Source: Pelagimonas phthalicica (GTDB lineage: Bacteria > Pseudomonadota > Alphaproteobacteria > Rhodobacterales > Rhodobacteraceae). From it: a stretch of 64,000 bases of DNA. Position numbers and translations under genes: made by a program. Shown here one piece after another: positions 17,101 to 24,279 of the stretch. Within the stretch, counting starts at the first letter, position 1. Each line of letters opens with the position of its first letter. Location of the stretch: the NCBI RefSeq assembly GCF_004364805.1, contig NZ_SOAP01000001.1, positions 62,001-126,000 of the forward strand, read 5' to 3'. The notes beneath the pieces were generated by a model. The model did not search any database, was not told the origin of the DNA, and saw only the letters and a list, made by a program, of their open reading frames with translations.

Positions 17101-18156
17101 TCAGCCGACATGAAAGAGCGTAGAAAACAGTTTTGGATCCAGGCTATCATTCGAAAACAGCTCGCCTTCGGTCAAAACCGAAACAGCGTCATGGCTGTGC
17201 AGGCTTTCCTGATGGCTGGCCACAACACGGAAATCCCCAATACGCGGATCATCCTCCAGACCTTGCGCAAACAGGCGCGCGGCGTCTTCGACAAAGATCG
17301 GGTTGGCCGCGTTCAACTCGGCAAAGGCCTGTTCATCTTCGCGTTTCACCATGACTTGAGTTTCGGTCGGCACGGCACGGCGGCATAGGTCAATCAGATC
17401 TTCGAACCACAGACATTCCCCCGGCAGAACCTCGACCGATATCCGGGCGACAGAGCGCTGGGAATGCGGTGTCGCCAATTGCCCACGTTCGCGCCGGGCA
17501 TGTTCGCTCAACTCCAGAGAACAGGGGCATGTGGAGCTGTAAACATAGTCGAGATGCAGGATTTTGCGCCGCAAACCCGCGACCTCAACCAATTCCAAAG
17601 CGATGTCGTAATACTGAAACCCAGACAAGCCCGAGCGCAGGCTGTCCACCTTCATTGGGAAGCTGAACCGCATCTGAATGCGCGCATCAAAACTTTCAAG
17701 GTCGCTCTTGTAATCATCAAGAGCGGCTTCCATCACCTCAAAACTAAACGTTTTTTCGGAATGCGCATAAAAGGACCGCATGATGCGGCTCATATTGATG
17801 CCCTTTTTATCCGCTTCGAGGCTGACTGTGCCAGTAACCGAAGTTTCCAGCGTCAAATCGCCATTGTCACGGGTGTGATAGCCGATCGGTAAGCGAAAGT
17901 TTGAGATCCCCACATGCTGAATGATCCGCTTTGCCCCACGGATCAGCGAGGCCGGGCCGTTTTGAAGGTCAGGCAGGGTTTCCTTATAGGCCGCGTCCAC
18001 GACGAAATTGTCAGGATAAACATTGTGCAACTCCGGGTACGCGCCGGTCAGCTCAGCCAATGCCGCAGGGTTGCCCGCATAGCGCCGCAGCAAAGCCAGC
18101 GCTTGTTCGGCCTCTTCCCGGCTGGGCTTTTCGCCGATATCCGATTGGATATTCAT
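17101..18156 (-). CDS. folE2: GTP cyclohydrolase I type IB
   Basis: 351 residues, the usual length of FolE2/MptA. It converts GTP to 7,8-dihydroneopterin triphosphate for folate (and queuosine) synthesis. STCPCSLELSEHAR supplies the active-site metal cysteine and EHARRERGQLATPHSQRS the conserved active-site residues. No type IA folE is in the window, so this metal-flexible enzyme could be the main one. GGAAGGGG 7 bp before the ATG is a strong ribosome site. The 110 bp between it and metZ hold no gene. Confidence 0.95.
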   Translation of the reverse strand: MNIQSDIGEKPSREEAEQALALLRRYAGNPAALAELTGAYPELHNVYPDNFVVDAAYKETLPDLQNGPASLIRGAKRIIQHVGISNFRLPIGYHTRDNGDLTLETSVTGTVSLEADKKGINMSRIMRSFYAHSEKTFSFEVMEAALDDYKSDLESFDARIQMRFSFPMKVDSLRSGLSGFQYYDIALELVEVAGLRRKILHLDYVYSSTCPCSLELSEHARRERGQLATPHSQRSVARISVEVLPGECLWFEDLIDLCRRAVPTETQVMVKREDEQAFAELNAANPIFVEDAARLFAQGLEDDPRIGDFRVVASHQESLHSHDAVSVLTEGELFSNDSLDPKLFSTLFHVG

Positions 18157-18267
18157 GGGGTTGCCCCTTCCTCTTCGTCCTGTCGCATCCTACAGATAGG
18201 CGCGCGCTGCGCAAAGTCCATCTGCGCAGCATAGCTTTTCAAATGCGACATGGCGAGTTGGTCGAGC

Positions 18268-19446
18268 TTAGGCGGCATCCAACGCTTGCAAAACATCCGC
18301 CACGAGGTCGGCAGGATCTTCAATGCCAACAGAAAAACGTACCAACCCGTCGCTGATCCCCAGTTCCGCGCGCTGTTCCACGCTCAGACGCTGGTGAGTC
18401 GTCGTCGCGGGATGCGTCACGATGGATTTCGCATCGCCCAGATTGTTAGAGATCACCGCGATTTGCATGGCATTCAAAAAGCGGAACGCCGCCTCCTTCC
18501 CGCCTTTGAGTTCCAAAGACAGCATGGTGCCCCCCGACCCCAACTGACGCTGCGCCAGATCATATTGCGCATGACTCGGCAGACCGGGATAGATCAGGCG
18601 GTTGAGCTTTTCATGCCCTTCTGTCGCTTTCGCAATCGCCAGCGCGCCCTCGGTCTGGGCCCGCACACGCAGGGCAATGGTTTCCAAACCCTTGAGCATG
18701 ACCCAAGCGTTGAATGGGCTCAGCGAACCACCGGTATGTTTCATGTAAGGCTCAACGACACCGCGGATATGTTCCTTGGTGCCAAGGATCACACCGCCCA
18801 GACAGCGCCCCTGCCCGTCCACATGCTTGGTTGTGGAATAGACAACAACATCGGCGCCTTGCTCGATGGCCTTCGAGTAGACCGGCGTGGAAAACACATT
18901 GTCCACTACAACCTTGGCACCAACCGAATGGGCGATCTCGGCCACACCGGCAATGTCGATGACTTCCAGCGTCGGGTTGGACATGGATTCAAAGAAAACA
19001 GCCTTCGTATCTGGGCGCACGGCTGCGCGCCATTCATCCAAATTAGCCCCATCGACAAAGGTGACCTCAACGCCGTAGCGGGTCAGCACCTCTTCGACGA
19101 TATAGAGACAAGAACCAAACAGCGCCTTGGCCGATACGATATGGTCGCCTGCGCGGAGCAAAGACGTCAATGCACCATTCACAGCCGCCATGCCCGAGGC
19201 ACAGGCAAACCCGTCTTCGGCCCCTTCCAACAGCGCCATGCGCTCTTCGAACATGGCCACGGTTGGGTTGCCATAGCGCGCATAAATGAATTCGTCCGGG
19301 CCGGTTTCCAAGAACCGCGCCTCAGCCTGCTCTGCGTTTTCGTAAACAAAGCCTTGGGTCAGGAAAATCGCTTCGCTGACCTCGTTCCATTGGCTGCGCT
19401 TGGTTCCGCCATGCACCAGATTGGTACGTGTTCTTTTGTCTGTCAT
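18268..19446 (-). CDS. metZ: O-succinylhomoserine sulfhydrylase
   Basis: 392 residues, PLP-dependent Cys/Met-metabolism family. YARYGNPTVAMFEERMALLEG opens the fold, and the lysine in YSTTKHVDGQGR forms the Schiff base. MetZ makes homocysteine directly from O-succinylhomoserine and sulfide. The ATG at 19446 has GGAGAG 5-10 bp upstream. The assignment to MetZ rather than MetB or MetY is backed by the SAM-II riboswitch in the leader, common for alphaproteobacterial metZ. Confidence 0.93.
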   Translation of the reverse strand: MTDKRTRTNLVHGGTKRSQWNEVSEAIFLTQGFVYENAEQAEARFLETGPDEFIYARYGNPTVAMFEERMALLEGAEDGFACASGMAAVNGALTSLLRAGDHIVSAKALFGSCLYIVEEVLTRYGVEVTFVDGANLDEWRAAVRPDTKAVFFESMSNPTLEVIDIAGVAEIAHSVGAKVVVDNVFSTPVYSKAIEQGADVVVYSTTKHVDGQGRCLGGVILGTKEHIRGVVEPYMKHTGGSLSPFNAWVMLKGLETIALRVRAQTEGALAIAKATEGHEKLNRLIYPGLPSHAQYDLAQRQLGSGGTMLSLELKGGKEAAFRFLNAMQIAVISNNLGDAKSIVTHPATTTHQRLSVEQRAELGISDGLVRFSVGIEDPADLVADVLQALDAA

Positions 19447-19461
19447 CTTGCTCTCCGCAAC

Positions 19462-19495
19462 AAAAAAGCCCCGTTCGCGGTCAAGCGAAAGGAGC
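19462..19495 (-). terminator. Attenuator terminator in the metZ leader
   Basis: On the minus strand GCTCC-TTTCGC pairs with GCGAAC-GGGGC (one U-G, one mismatch) over a 5-nt loop, followed by TTTTTT. It sits between the SAM-II aptamer and the metZ ribosome site, where it can stop transcription before the gene. Confidence 0.8.
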
Positions 19496-19504
19496 CCTTC
19501 GTCT

Positions 19505-19562
19505 GACCTCTTTAGCGGGATGTTTAACGTGGCCCGCAATCCGGTGAACAAATCGCCACGAT
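19505..19562 (-). promoter_or_regulatory. SAM-II riboswitch
   Basis: The minus strand shows the SAM-II H-type pseudoknot. P1 is CGTGGC (19555-19560) with GCCACG (19528-19533), and P2 is GCGGG with CCCGC (19515-19519). The conserved stretches GATTTG, ACCGGATTGC, CACGTTAAAC and GCTAAAGAGG are all present in order. SAM-II senses S-adenosylmethionine and turns off methionine genes; here it controls metZ. Confidence 0.88.
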
Positions 19563-19683
19563 GGCGGTGGCATACGCCTGTTGCGCGCCCCGGTCAAGAC
19601 CGTCACGCAGCTGTAATAATCTGTTCACGAATCCGGCGCAGCCTTGGCCTTGCCACCATCAAACCCGTTCATGGATTGCCACT

Positions 19684-20622
19684 ATGCCAATGCTGCGCAT
19701 CTCGGATGTCGACAATCAGCCCTGCCTGCACGGGGCAAGCTCGCCGCTGCTGCCGACATTGCGCCATGCCCTCAGCCTGGATGATGGACCTGTTACAATC
19801 ATGATTCACGGGTTCAAGTACCAACCCGGCGCACCCGGTTTTTGCCCGCATGACGGAATTTTTTCGCGCACGCCGCTGACCAAGACCGCGCGCACGGTCA
19901 GTTGGCCGCGCCATTTGGGCCTGCGCGGGCAAAAGGGCGAAGGGTTAGGCATTTCTTTCGGCTGGTCCGCGCGCAGCAATATATGGGCGGCCTATGATCG
20001 GGCGGCCTTGGCGGGCCAATCCCTGGCGCAACTTGTTGGGCACATTCATCAGCTTTCCCCAAGTCGCAAAGTACGCCTTGTTGCGCATTCACTAGGCGCA
20101 CGCGTGGCGTTGCACACGATCAGAAACAGCCACACGAAAACCATTACTCACGCTGTGCTGTTGGCCGCCGCTGAGTTTGGTGGCCCCGCCAGAGATGCAT
20201 TGAGTTGCGAAAACGGGCGGGCAACCCAAGTGCTGAATGTCAGCAGCCGCGAAAACGACCTTTATGATTTCCTGCTGGAACGGCTGGTCAAACGATCCAC
20301 CAGCACCGAAAAAGCCTTGGGCCATGGCTGCACCCGCTTGCCCAACATGGCGACCCTGCAACTGGACGACCCCAACAGCCTCAGCGCGCTCAAGGCAGCC
20401 GGATATCCCATCGCGAAACCGCAAAAACGGATCTGCCATTGGTCACCTTACCTACGCCCCGGCGTTTTCCCGCTTTATCGCGCCTTTCTGACCGGTCGCC
20501 TTCCTTTGGCACGGTTGCAGGCTATTTTGCCCTCGGCCTGCGAGCCGCGATGGTCTCGGCTCCTGCCTCGGCAATCAAACGCCCAAATTCGATTTTCTAA
20601 TAGGCAACAAGCCTCTTTTTGA
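19684..20622 (+). CDS. Alpha/beta hydrolase (serine hydrolase)
   Basis: 312 residues from the ATG at 19684; MLRISD at 19690 is an alternative. MIHGFKYQPG forms the oxyanion-side His-Gly turn, and VAHSLGARVAL is the nucleophile elbow (GHSLG-type, Ser followed by Leu-Gly). The central LAAAEFGGPA and VLNVSSREND strands complete the fold. It has no signal peptide. It is divergent from metZ, with the SAM-II leader between them. Substrate unknown; the elbow and size suggest an esterase or lipase-like enzyme. Confidence 0.75.
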   Translation: MPMLRISDVDNQPCLHGASSPLLPTLRHALSLDDGPVTIMIHGFKYQPGAPGFCPHDGIFSRTPLTKTARTVSWPRHLGLRGQKGEGLGISFGWSARSNIWAAYDRAALAGQSLAQLVGHIHQLSPSRKVRLVAHSLGARVALHTIRNSHTKTITHAVLLAAAEFGGPARDALSCENGRATQVLNVSSRENDLYDFLLERLVKRSTSTEKALGHGCTRLPNMATLQLDDPNSLSALKAAGYPIAKPQKRICHWSPYLRPGVFPLYRAFLTGRLPLARLQAILPSACEPRWSRLLPRQSNAQIRFSNRQQASF

Positions 20623-20726
20623 CGGTCTTCATCTAGAGTTTACAGCCCATGGGTCTAACTAGATGTTGCGTATTGATGTGTTATGAACGCATCATGAAAC
20701 CAAGCAACCGAAGGTAGACCAAAAGC

Positions 20727-22607
20727 ATGGAATCCCTGCTGTTTCAGGCATCTGTTTTTCTGATAGCAGCTGTTATCGCTGTCCCCTTGGCCTCCCGTAT
20801 GGGCTTGGGATCGGTGTTGGGGTACCTCTTGGCTGGCCTGGCAATTGGCCCGGGCTTGGGCCTTGTTGTTGATACCGAGGACATCCGCCATTTTGCCGAG
20901 TTCGGCGTTGTGATGATGCTCTTCATCATTGGTCTGGAGCTGGAACCGCGCGCTCTTTGGGATATGCGGCATCGGCTTTTGGGCCTGGGCGGGTTGCAAA
21001 TCGCTGGCACGGTTGCCGCGATCACCCTTGGCGCGATGGCGCTTGGCCTGTCCTGGAACACCGCCTTGGCCATTGGTTTGATTCTGTCGCTGTCATCAAC
21101 AGCGATCGTTTTGCAAACCTTGTCTGAAAAGGGGTTGATGCGCACATCTGGTGGGCGCGCGACCTTTTCAGTTCTATTGACGCAGGACATCGCCGTCATC
21201 CCCATGTTGGTCATCATGCCGCTTTTGGCCTTTGCCCCCGCCGTTACCCTGTCGGCGGATGGCTCCATCCAGCGCACCGCCATTGCCCATGCCGAAGACG
21301 CCCATCACAGCATGTCTTTGGTCGAAGGCCTGCCCGGTTGGGGTGCGGCCCTAGTGACGCTTGCGGTCATCTCTGGTCTGATCCTCGCCGGGATTTATGG
21401 GGCCCGCCCGCTTTTCCGCTACATCCACTCTGCCCGCCTGCCCGAGATGTTCACCGCCATCGCCCTGCTGATCGTGATCGGCATCGGCTTCTTGATGATG
21501 CTGCTGGGCGTATCCCCGGCCTTGGGGACCTTTCTGGCCGGTGTCGTTCTCGCCAACTCTGAGTTCCGCCATGAGTTGGAATCTGACATTGCCCCCTTCA
21601 AGGGCCTGCTATTGGGCCTGTTCTTTATCACCGTCGGGGCCGGGATTGATGTCGACCGCCTGCTGATGGAACCGCTCACCATTCTGGGGTTGGCGGCAGG
21701 CGTGATCCTGATCAAAGGAATGATCCTCTACGGCATCGGGCGGTTGTTTCAGCTCAGCAATCGGGGTCAGTGGTTGTTTACGCTTGGCCTGGCGCAGGCA
21801 GGTGAGTTTGGCTTTGTGTTGATCTCCTATGCCAGTCAGCAAAGGGTGCTGACGGACACTTTGAACGACCGGCTTCTATTGGTTGTTGCCCTCTCTATGC
21901 TGATCACCCCGCTGTTGTTCCTCACCTATGAATGGGTGATTTCGCGGGTTGACGAGGGCAAGGACTCCATCGAAGCGGATCAGGTCGAGGCAGAAGGTCC
22001 GGTCATTATCGCTGGGATTGGCCGTTTCGGGCAGATCGTAAACCGCTTGGTGCGCAATTCCGGCTACAAAACTGTGGTTCTGGACCACGACATGCAAACC
22101 ATCCAGTTGATGCGGCGCTTTGGCTACAAAGGCTTTTTTGGTGATCCTACCCGTCCCGAACTGTTACACGCGGCAGGTCTGGAAAGCGCCCGTGTGCTGG
22201 TTGCCGCTTTGGATGACCCAAAGGCCACGGTCAAGCTCGTCGCTTATGCACGCCGCTTGCGGCCAGATCTCCATATCGTGGCCCGCGCACGTGATCGGAC
22301 CCATGTCTTCGCGCTCTATCAGGCAGGCGCAAACGACATCGTGCGCGAAATGTTCGACAGTTCCTTGCGGGCCGGGCGCTATGTGCTCGAAAATGTCGGG
22401 ATGAGCGAATATGAGGCCGCGATTGCCGAAGAGACATTCTACCATCACGACCGGCACACGATCCGCGAATTGGCCTTGCTGTGGGACCCGTCCATCGCGC
22501 CGGCAGACAACCACGCCTATATCGAGCGCGCGCAAGAGTTAGAGAGAGAGCTGGAAACCGCCCTTTTCACTGCCCTTGAGGAGCGTGGCAAGAAAGAGAT
22601 GGCCTGA
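20727..22607 (+). CDS. Kef-type monovalent cation:proton antiporter (CPA2) with RCK domain
   Basis: 626 residues. About 12 transmembrane segments (residues 5-410) are followed by a Rossmann RCK_N/TrkA-N domain starting at GPVIIAGIGRFGQIVNRL (residues about 425-445). This is the architecture of KefB/KefC, which let K+ out in exchange for H+ when glutathione adducts or alkaline pH are sensed. The C-terminal tail after the RCK_N domain is helical. No KefF/KefG ancillary gene is adjacent. A 104-bp gap precedes it. Confidence 0.92.
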   Translation: MESLLFQASVFLIAAVIAVPLASRMGLGSVLGYLLAGLAIGPGLGLVVDTEDIRHFAEFGVVMMLFIIGLELEPRALWDMRHRLLGLGGLQIAGTVAAITLGAMALGLSWNTALAIGLILSLSSTAIVLQTLSEKGLMRTSGGRATFSVLLTQDIAVIPMLVIMPLLAFAPAVTLSADGSIQRTAIAHAEDAHHSMSLVEGLPGWGAALVTLAVISGLILAGIYGARPLFRYIHSARLPEMFTAIALLIVIGIGFLMMLLGVSPALGTFLAGVVLANSEFRHELESDIAPFKGLLLGLFFITVGAGIDVDRLLMEPLTILGLAAGVILIKGMILYGIGRLFQLSNRGQWLFTLGLAQAGEFGFVLISYASQQRVLTDTLNDRLLLVVALSMLITPLLFLTYEWVISRVDEGKDSIEADQVEAEGPVIIAGIGRFGQIVNRLVRNSGYKTVVLDHDMQTIQLMRRFGYKGFFGDPTRPELLHAAGLESARVLVAALDDPKATVKLVAYARRLRPDLHIVARARDRTHVFALYQAGANDIVREMFDSSLRAGRYVLENVGMSEYEAAIAEETFYHHDRHTIRELALLWDPSIAPADNHAYIERAQELERELETALFTALEERGKKEMA

Positions 22608-22628
22608 TCGCACCAGGCTTGCTCGACC

Positions 22629-22672
22629 AAAACTTTTTCAAAAGTTTTGCAAATTCCGTCGACGGAATTTGT
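22629..22672. repeat. Double-palindrome element, copy 1
   Basis: Two adjacent palindromes: AAAACTTTT/AAAAGTTTT (22629-22648) and the perfect 20-bp AAATTCCGTCGACGGAATTT (22651-22670), joined by GC. The second palindrome with its GC/GT flanks recurs exactly at 59971-59994. It lies between the convergent antiporter and carD genes. Confidence 0.75.
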
Positions 22673-22685
22673 CACCGCCAGACAC

Positions 22686-22720
22686 AAAAACGCAGCCCTG
22701 ATGACTCAGGGCTGCGTTTT
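22686..22720. terminator. Bidirectional terminator between the antiporter and carD
   Basis: AACGCAGCCCTGA pairs perfectly with TCAGGGCTGCGTT over a 4-nt loop. Runs of T follow on both strands (TTTT on plus, TTTTT on minus). Confidence 0.92.
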
Positions 22721-22736
22721 CAAAACAGGGAAAAGA

Positions 22737-23246
22737 TCAAGCGGCGCGCAGGCCGAGAACTTCGTCCACTTGCTTGGCGGCCGCGACCTCGTCACCACCT
22801 GCAACGGCAGCAACTTCGCGGGTCAGGCGCTCCAGCGCAGCCTCATAAAGCTGACGCTCAGAATAGCTTTGCTCGCGCTGATCATCCGCACGGTGCAGAT
22901 CGCGCACCACTTCGGCAATGGCAATCAGATCACCGGAGTTGATCTTTTGCTCGTACTCTTGGGCACGGCGCGACCACATGGCGCGTTTGACCTTGGCCTT
23001 GCCACGCAGGGTTTTCATCGCTGCGTCAATCACATCCGGCGAGCTCAGCGAACGCATGCCAATCTCTGTGGCTTTGTGCGTAGGCACCCGCAGGGTCATC
23101 TTGTCCTTTTCAAAGGAGATCACAAAAAGTTCCAGCTCAATGCCAGCGATTTCCTGTTCCTCAATCGACACGATTTGCCCGACTCCGTGTGCCGGATAGA
23201 CAACGTAGTCATTGGGACGGAATTCGGATTTCTTCGCTTTGGTCAT
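22737..23246 (-). CDS. carD: CarD-family transcription regulator
   Basis: 169 residues. The N-terminal RNAP-interacting Tudor-like domain starts FRPNDYVVYPAHGVGQI and VSIEEQEIAGIELELFVI. The C-terminal helical DNA-binding part (LYEAALERLTREVAAVAGGD) follows. CarD stabilises the open complex at rRNA and housekeeping promoters; alphaproteobacterial versions act broadly at promoters lacking the conserved T at -7. Same strand as the fdxA-S4-helicase group but separated from it by a terminator and 260 bp. Confidence 0.95.
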   Translation of the reverse strand: MTKAKKSEFRPNDYVVYPAHGVGQIVSIEEQEIAGIELELFVISFEKDKMTLRVPTHKATEIGMRSLSSPDVIDAAMKTLRGKAKVKRAMWSRRAQEYEQKINSGDLIAIAEVVRDLHRADDQREQSYSERQLYEAALERLTREVAAVAGGDEVAAAKQVDEVLGLRAA

Positions 23247-23402
23247 ATAAGTCTCATTCCTTACTGCGCATCTCGTGCGGGCGACAAAAAAGACGAACGG
23301 GGATCCCTTTGATTCCCGGTCATCTGTTTTTCCATTTTGGGCGACTAAATCAGCGCCTGCTCCCCCGACGAAATACCGTCATGTGAACAGACAAGATAAC
23401 AT

Positions 23403-23446
23403 AAAAAAGCGCCCATTCCCATAGGGGCAGGAAAACGGCGCTTTTT
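23403..23446. terminator. Terminator downstream of fdxA
   Basis: AAAAAGCGCC (23404-23413) pairs with GGCGCTTTTT (23437-23446) around a 23-nt loop, T-runs on both strands. It ends the fdxA transcript on the minus strand. The remaining part of 23247-23508 should hold the carD promoter, but no clear -35/-10 pair was identified. Confidence 0.85.
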
Positions 23447-23508
23447 CGTTTGATTTCAACAGGTCAGGCAGCGTATCGCACGTCGTTTCCAATCGGGAAA
23501 CGAATCAA

Positions 23509-23847
23509 TTAGCTGCCTTCACCCGGGGCTTCGGAGAAGTATTTGGTCATCTTATCCGCTTCGCCGTCACGCTCTTCGTAACCCGGCAGCGGATCTTTCT
23601 TTTCGATGATCACAGGCCATTTTTCCGAGTATTTGCGGTTGAACTCAACCCACTTCTCCATATCCGGCTCGGTATCCGGGCGGATCGCGTCTGCTGGGCA
23701 TTCCGGTTCGCAAACGCCGCAATCGATACATTCATCCGGATGGATCACCAGCATGTTCTCACCCTCATAGAAACAGTCTACGGGGCATACTTCGACACAG
23801 TCGGTATATTTGCAGGCGATGCAGTTTTCGATAACCACATAAGTCAT
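23509..23847 (-). CDS. fdxA: 7Fe ferredoxin FdxA
   Basis: 112 residues. [18 protein letters not shown] carries the ligands of a [3Fe-4S] cluster plus one ligand of the other, and [12 protein letters not shown] those of a [4Fe-4S] cluster, the pattern of Azotobacter FdI/alphaproteobacterial FdxA. The tail ([13 protein letters not shown]) is the conserved FdxA extension. It is a soluble one-electron carrier. It follows the S4 protein gene by 51 bp on the same strand. Confidence 0.96.
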   Translation of the reverse strand: MTYVVIENCIACKYTDCVEVCPVDCFYEGENMLVIHPDECIDCGVCEPECPADAIRPDTEPDMEKWVEFNRKYSEKWPVIIEKKDPLPGYEERDGEADKMTKYFSEAPGEGS

Positions 23848-23898
23848 GAGTCTCGATCCTTCAAAGAGCTTGCAGCGTCCCTAGACCAGAGCGCCAGA

Positions 23899-24279
23899 TC
23901 ATTCAAGCACATCCCGACGCAACTTCTCCAGCTCGCGGCGATCCCGTTTGCCCGGTCTGCCACCGCCATCAAACCTTGGCGCGGCAACTGATTTCTCTTT
24001 GGGTTTCGGAGGATCGAGATCGCTATAAAGCGCCTGAGCCTCGGGCGCTGATCCGCGCCGCGTGCCCAAAGCCACAAGTTTGATCACGCGAATGTCATCG
24101 TTTTGCGGAAAGGTCAGCACATCGCCTGCGCTGACCCCATAGGCCGGTTTCGAAACTGGCATGCCGTTCACGCGGCATTTTCCAGCCGAGACCACCTTGG
24201 CCGACAGGCTGCGCGTCTTAAAGAAACGCGCATGCCAGAGCCATTTATCAATGCGGATTTTCTCGGCGGTTTCGGCCAC
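23899..24279 (-). CDS. S4-domain RNA-binding protein (Hsp15-like)
   Basis: 126 residues. The S4 motif is complete: IRIDKWLWHARFFKTRSLS then VSAGKCRVNGMPVSKPAYGVSAGD, as in Hsp15, which binds 50S subunits carrying stalled nascent chains. The C-terminal 50 residues are charged (KREKR-like, GGGRPGKRDRRELEKLRRD). Its start directly abuts the helicase stop, so the two are surely co-transcribed. RNA-binding pair with the helicase is an inference from this. Confidence 0.9.
   Translation of the reverse strand: MAETAEKIRIDKWLWHARFFKTRSLSAKVVSAGKCRVNGMPVSKPAYGVSAGDVLTFPQNDDIRVIKLVALGTRRGSAPEAQALYSDLDPPKPKEKSVAAPRFDGGGRPGKRDRRELEKLRRDVLE

Noticed and set aside
18157-18267. Riboswitch or sRNA between folE2 and metZ
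   Set aside because: No paired structure beyond short G/C complementarity; no conserved motif of folate-linked switches.
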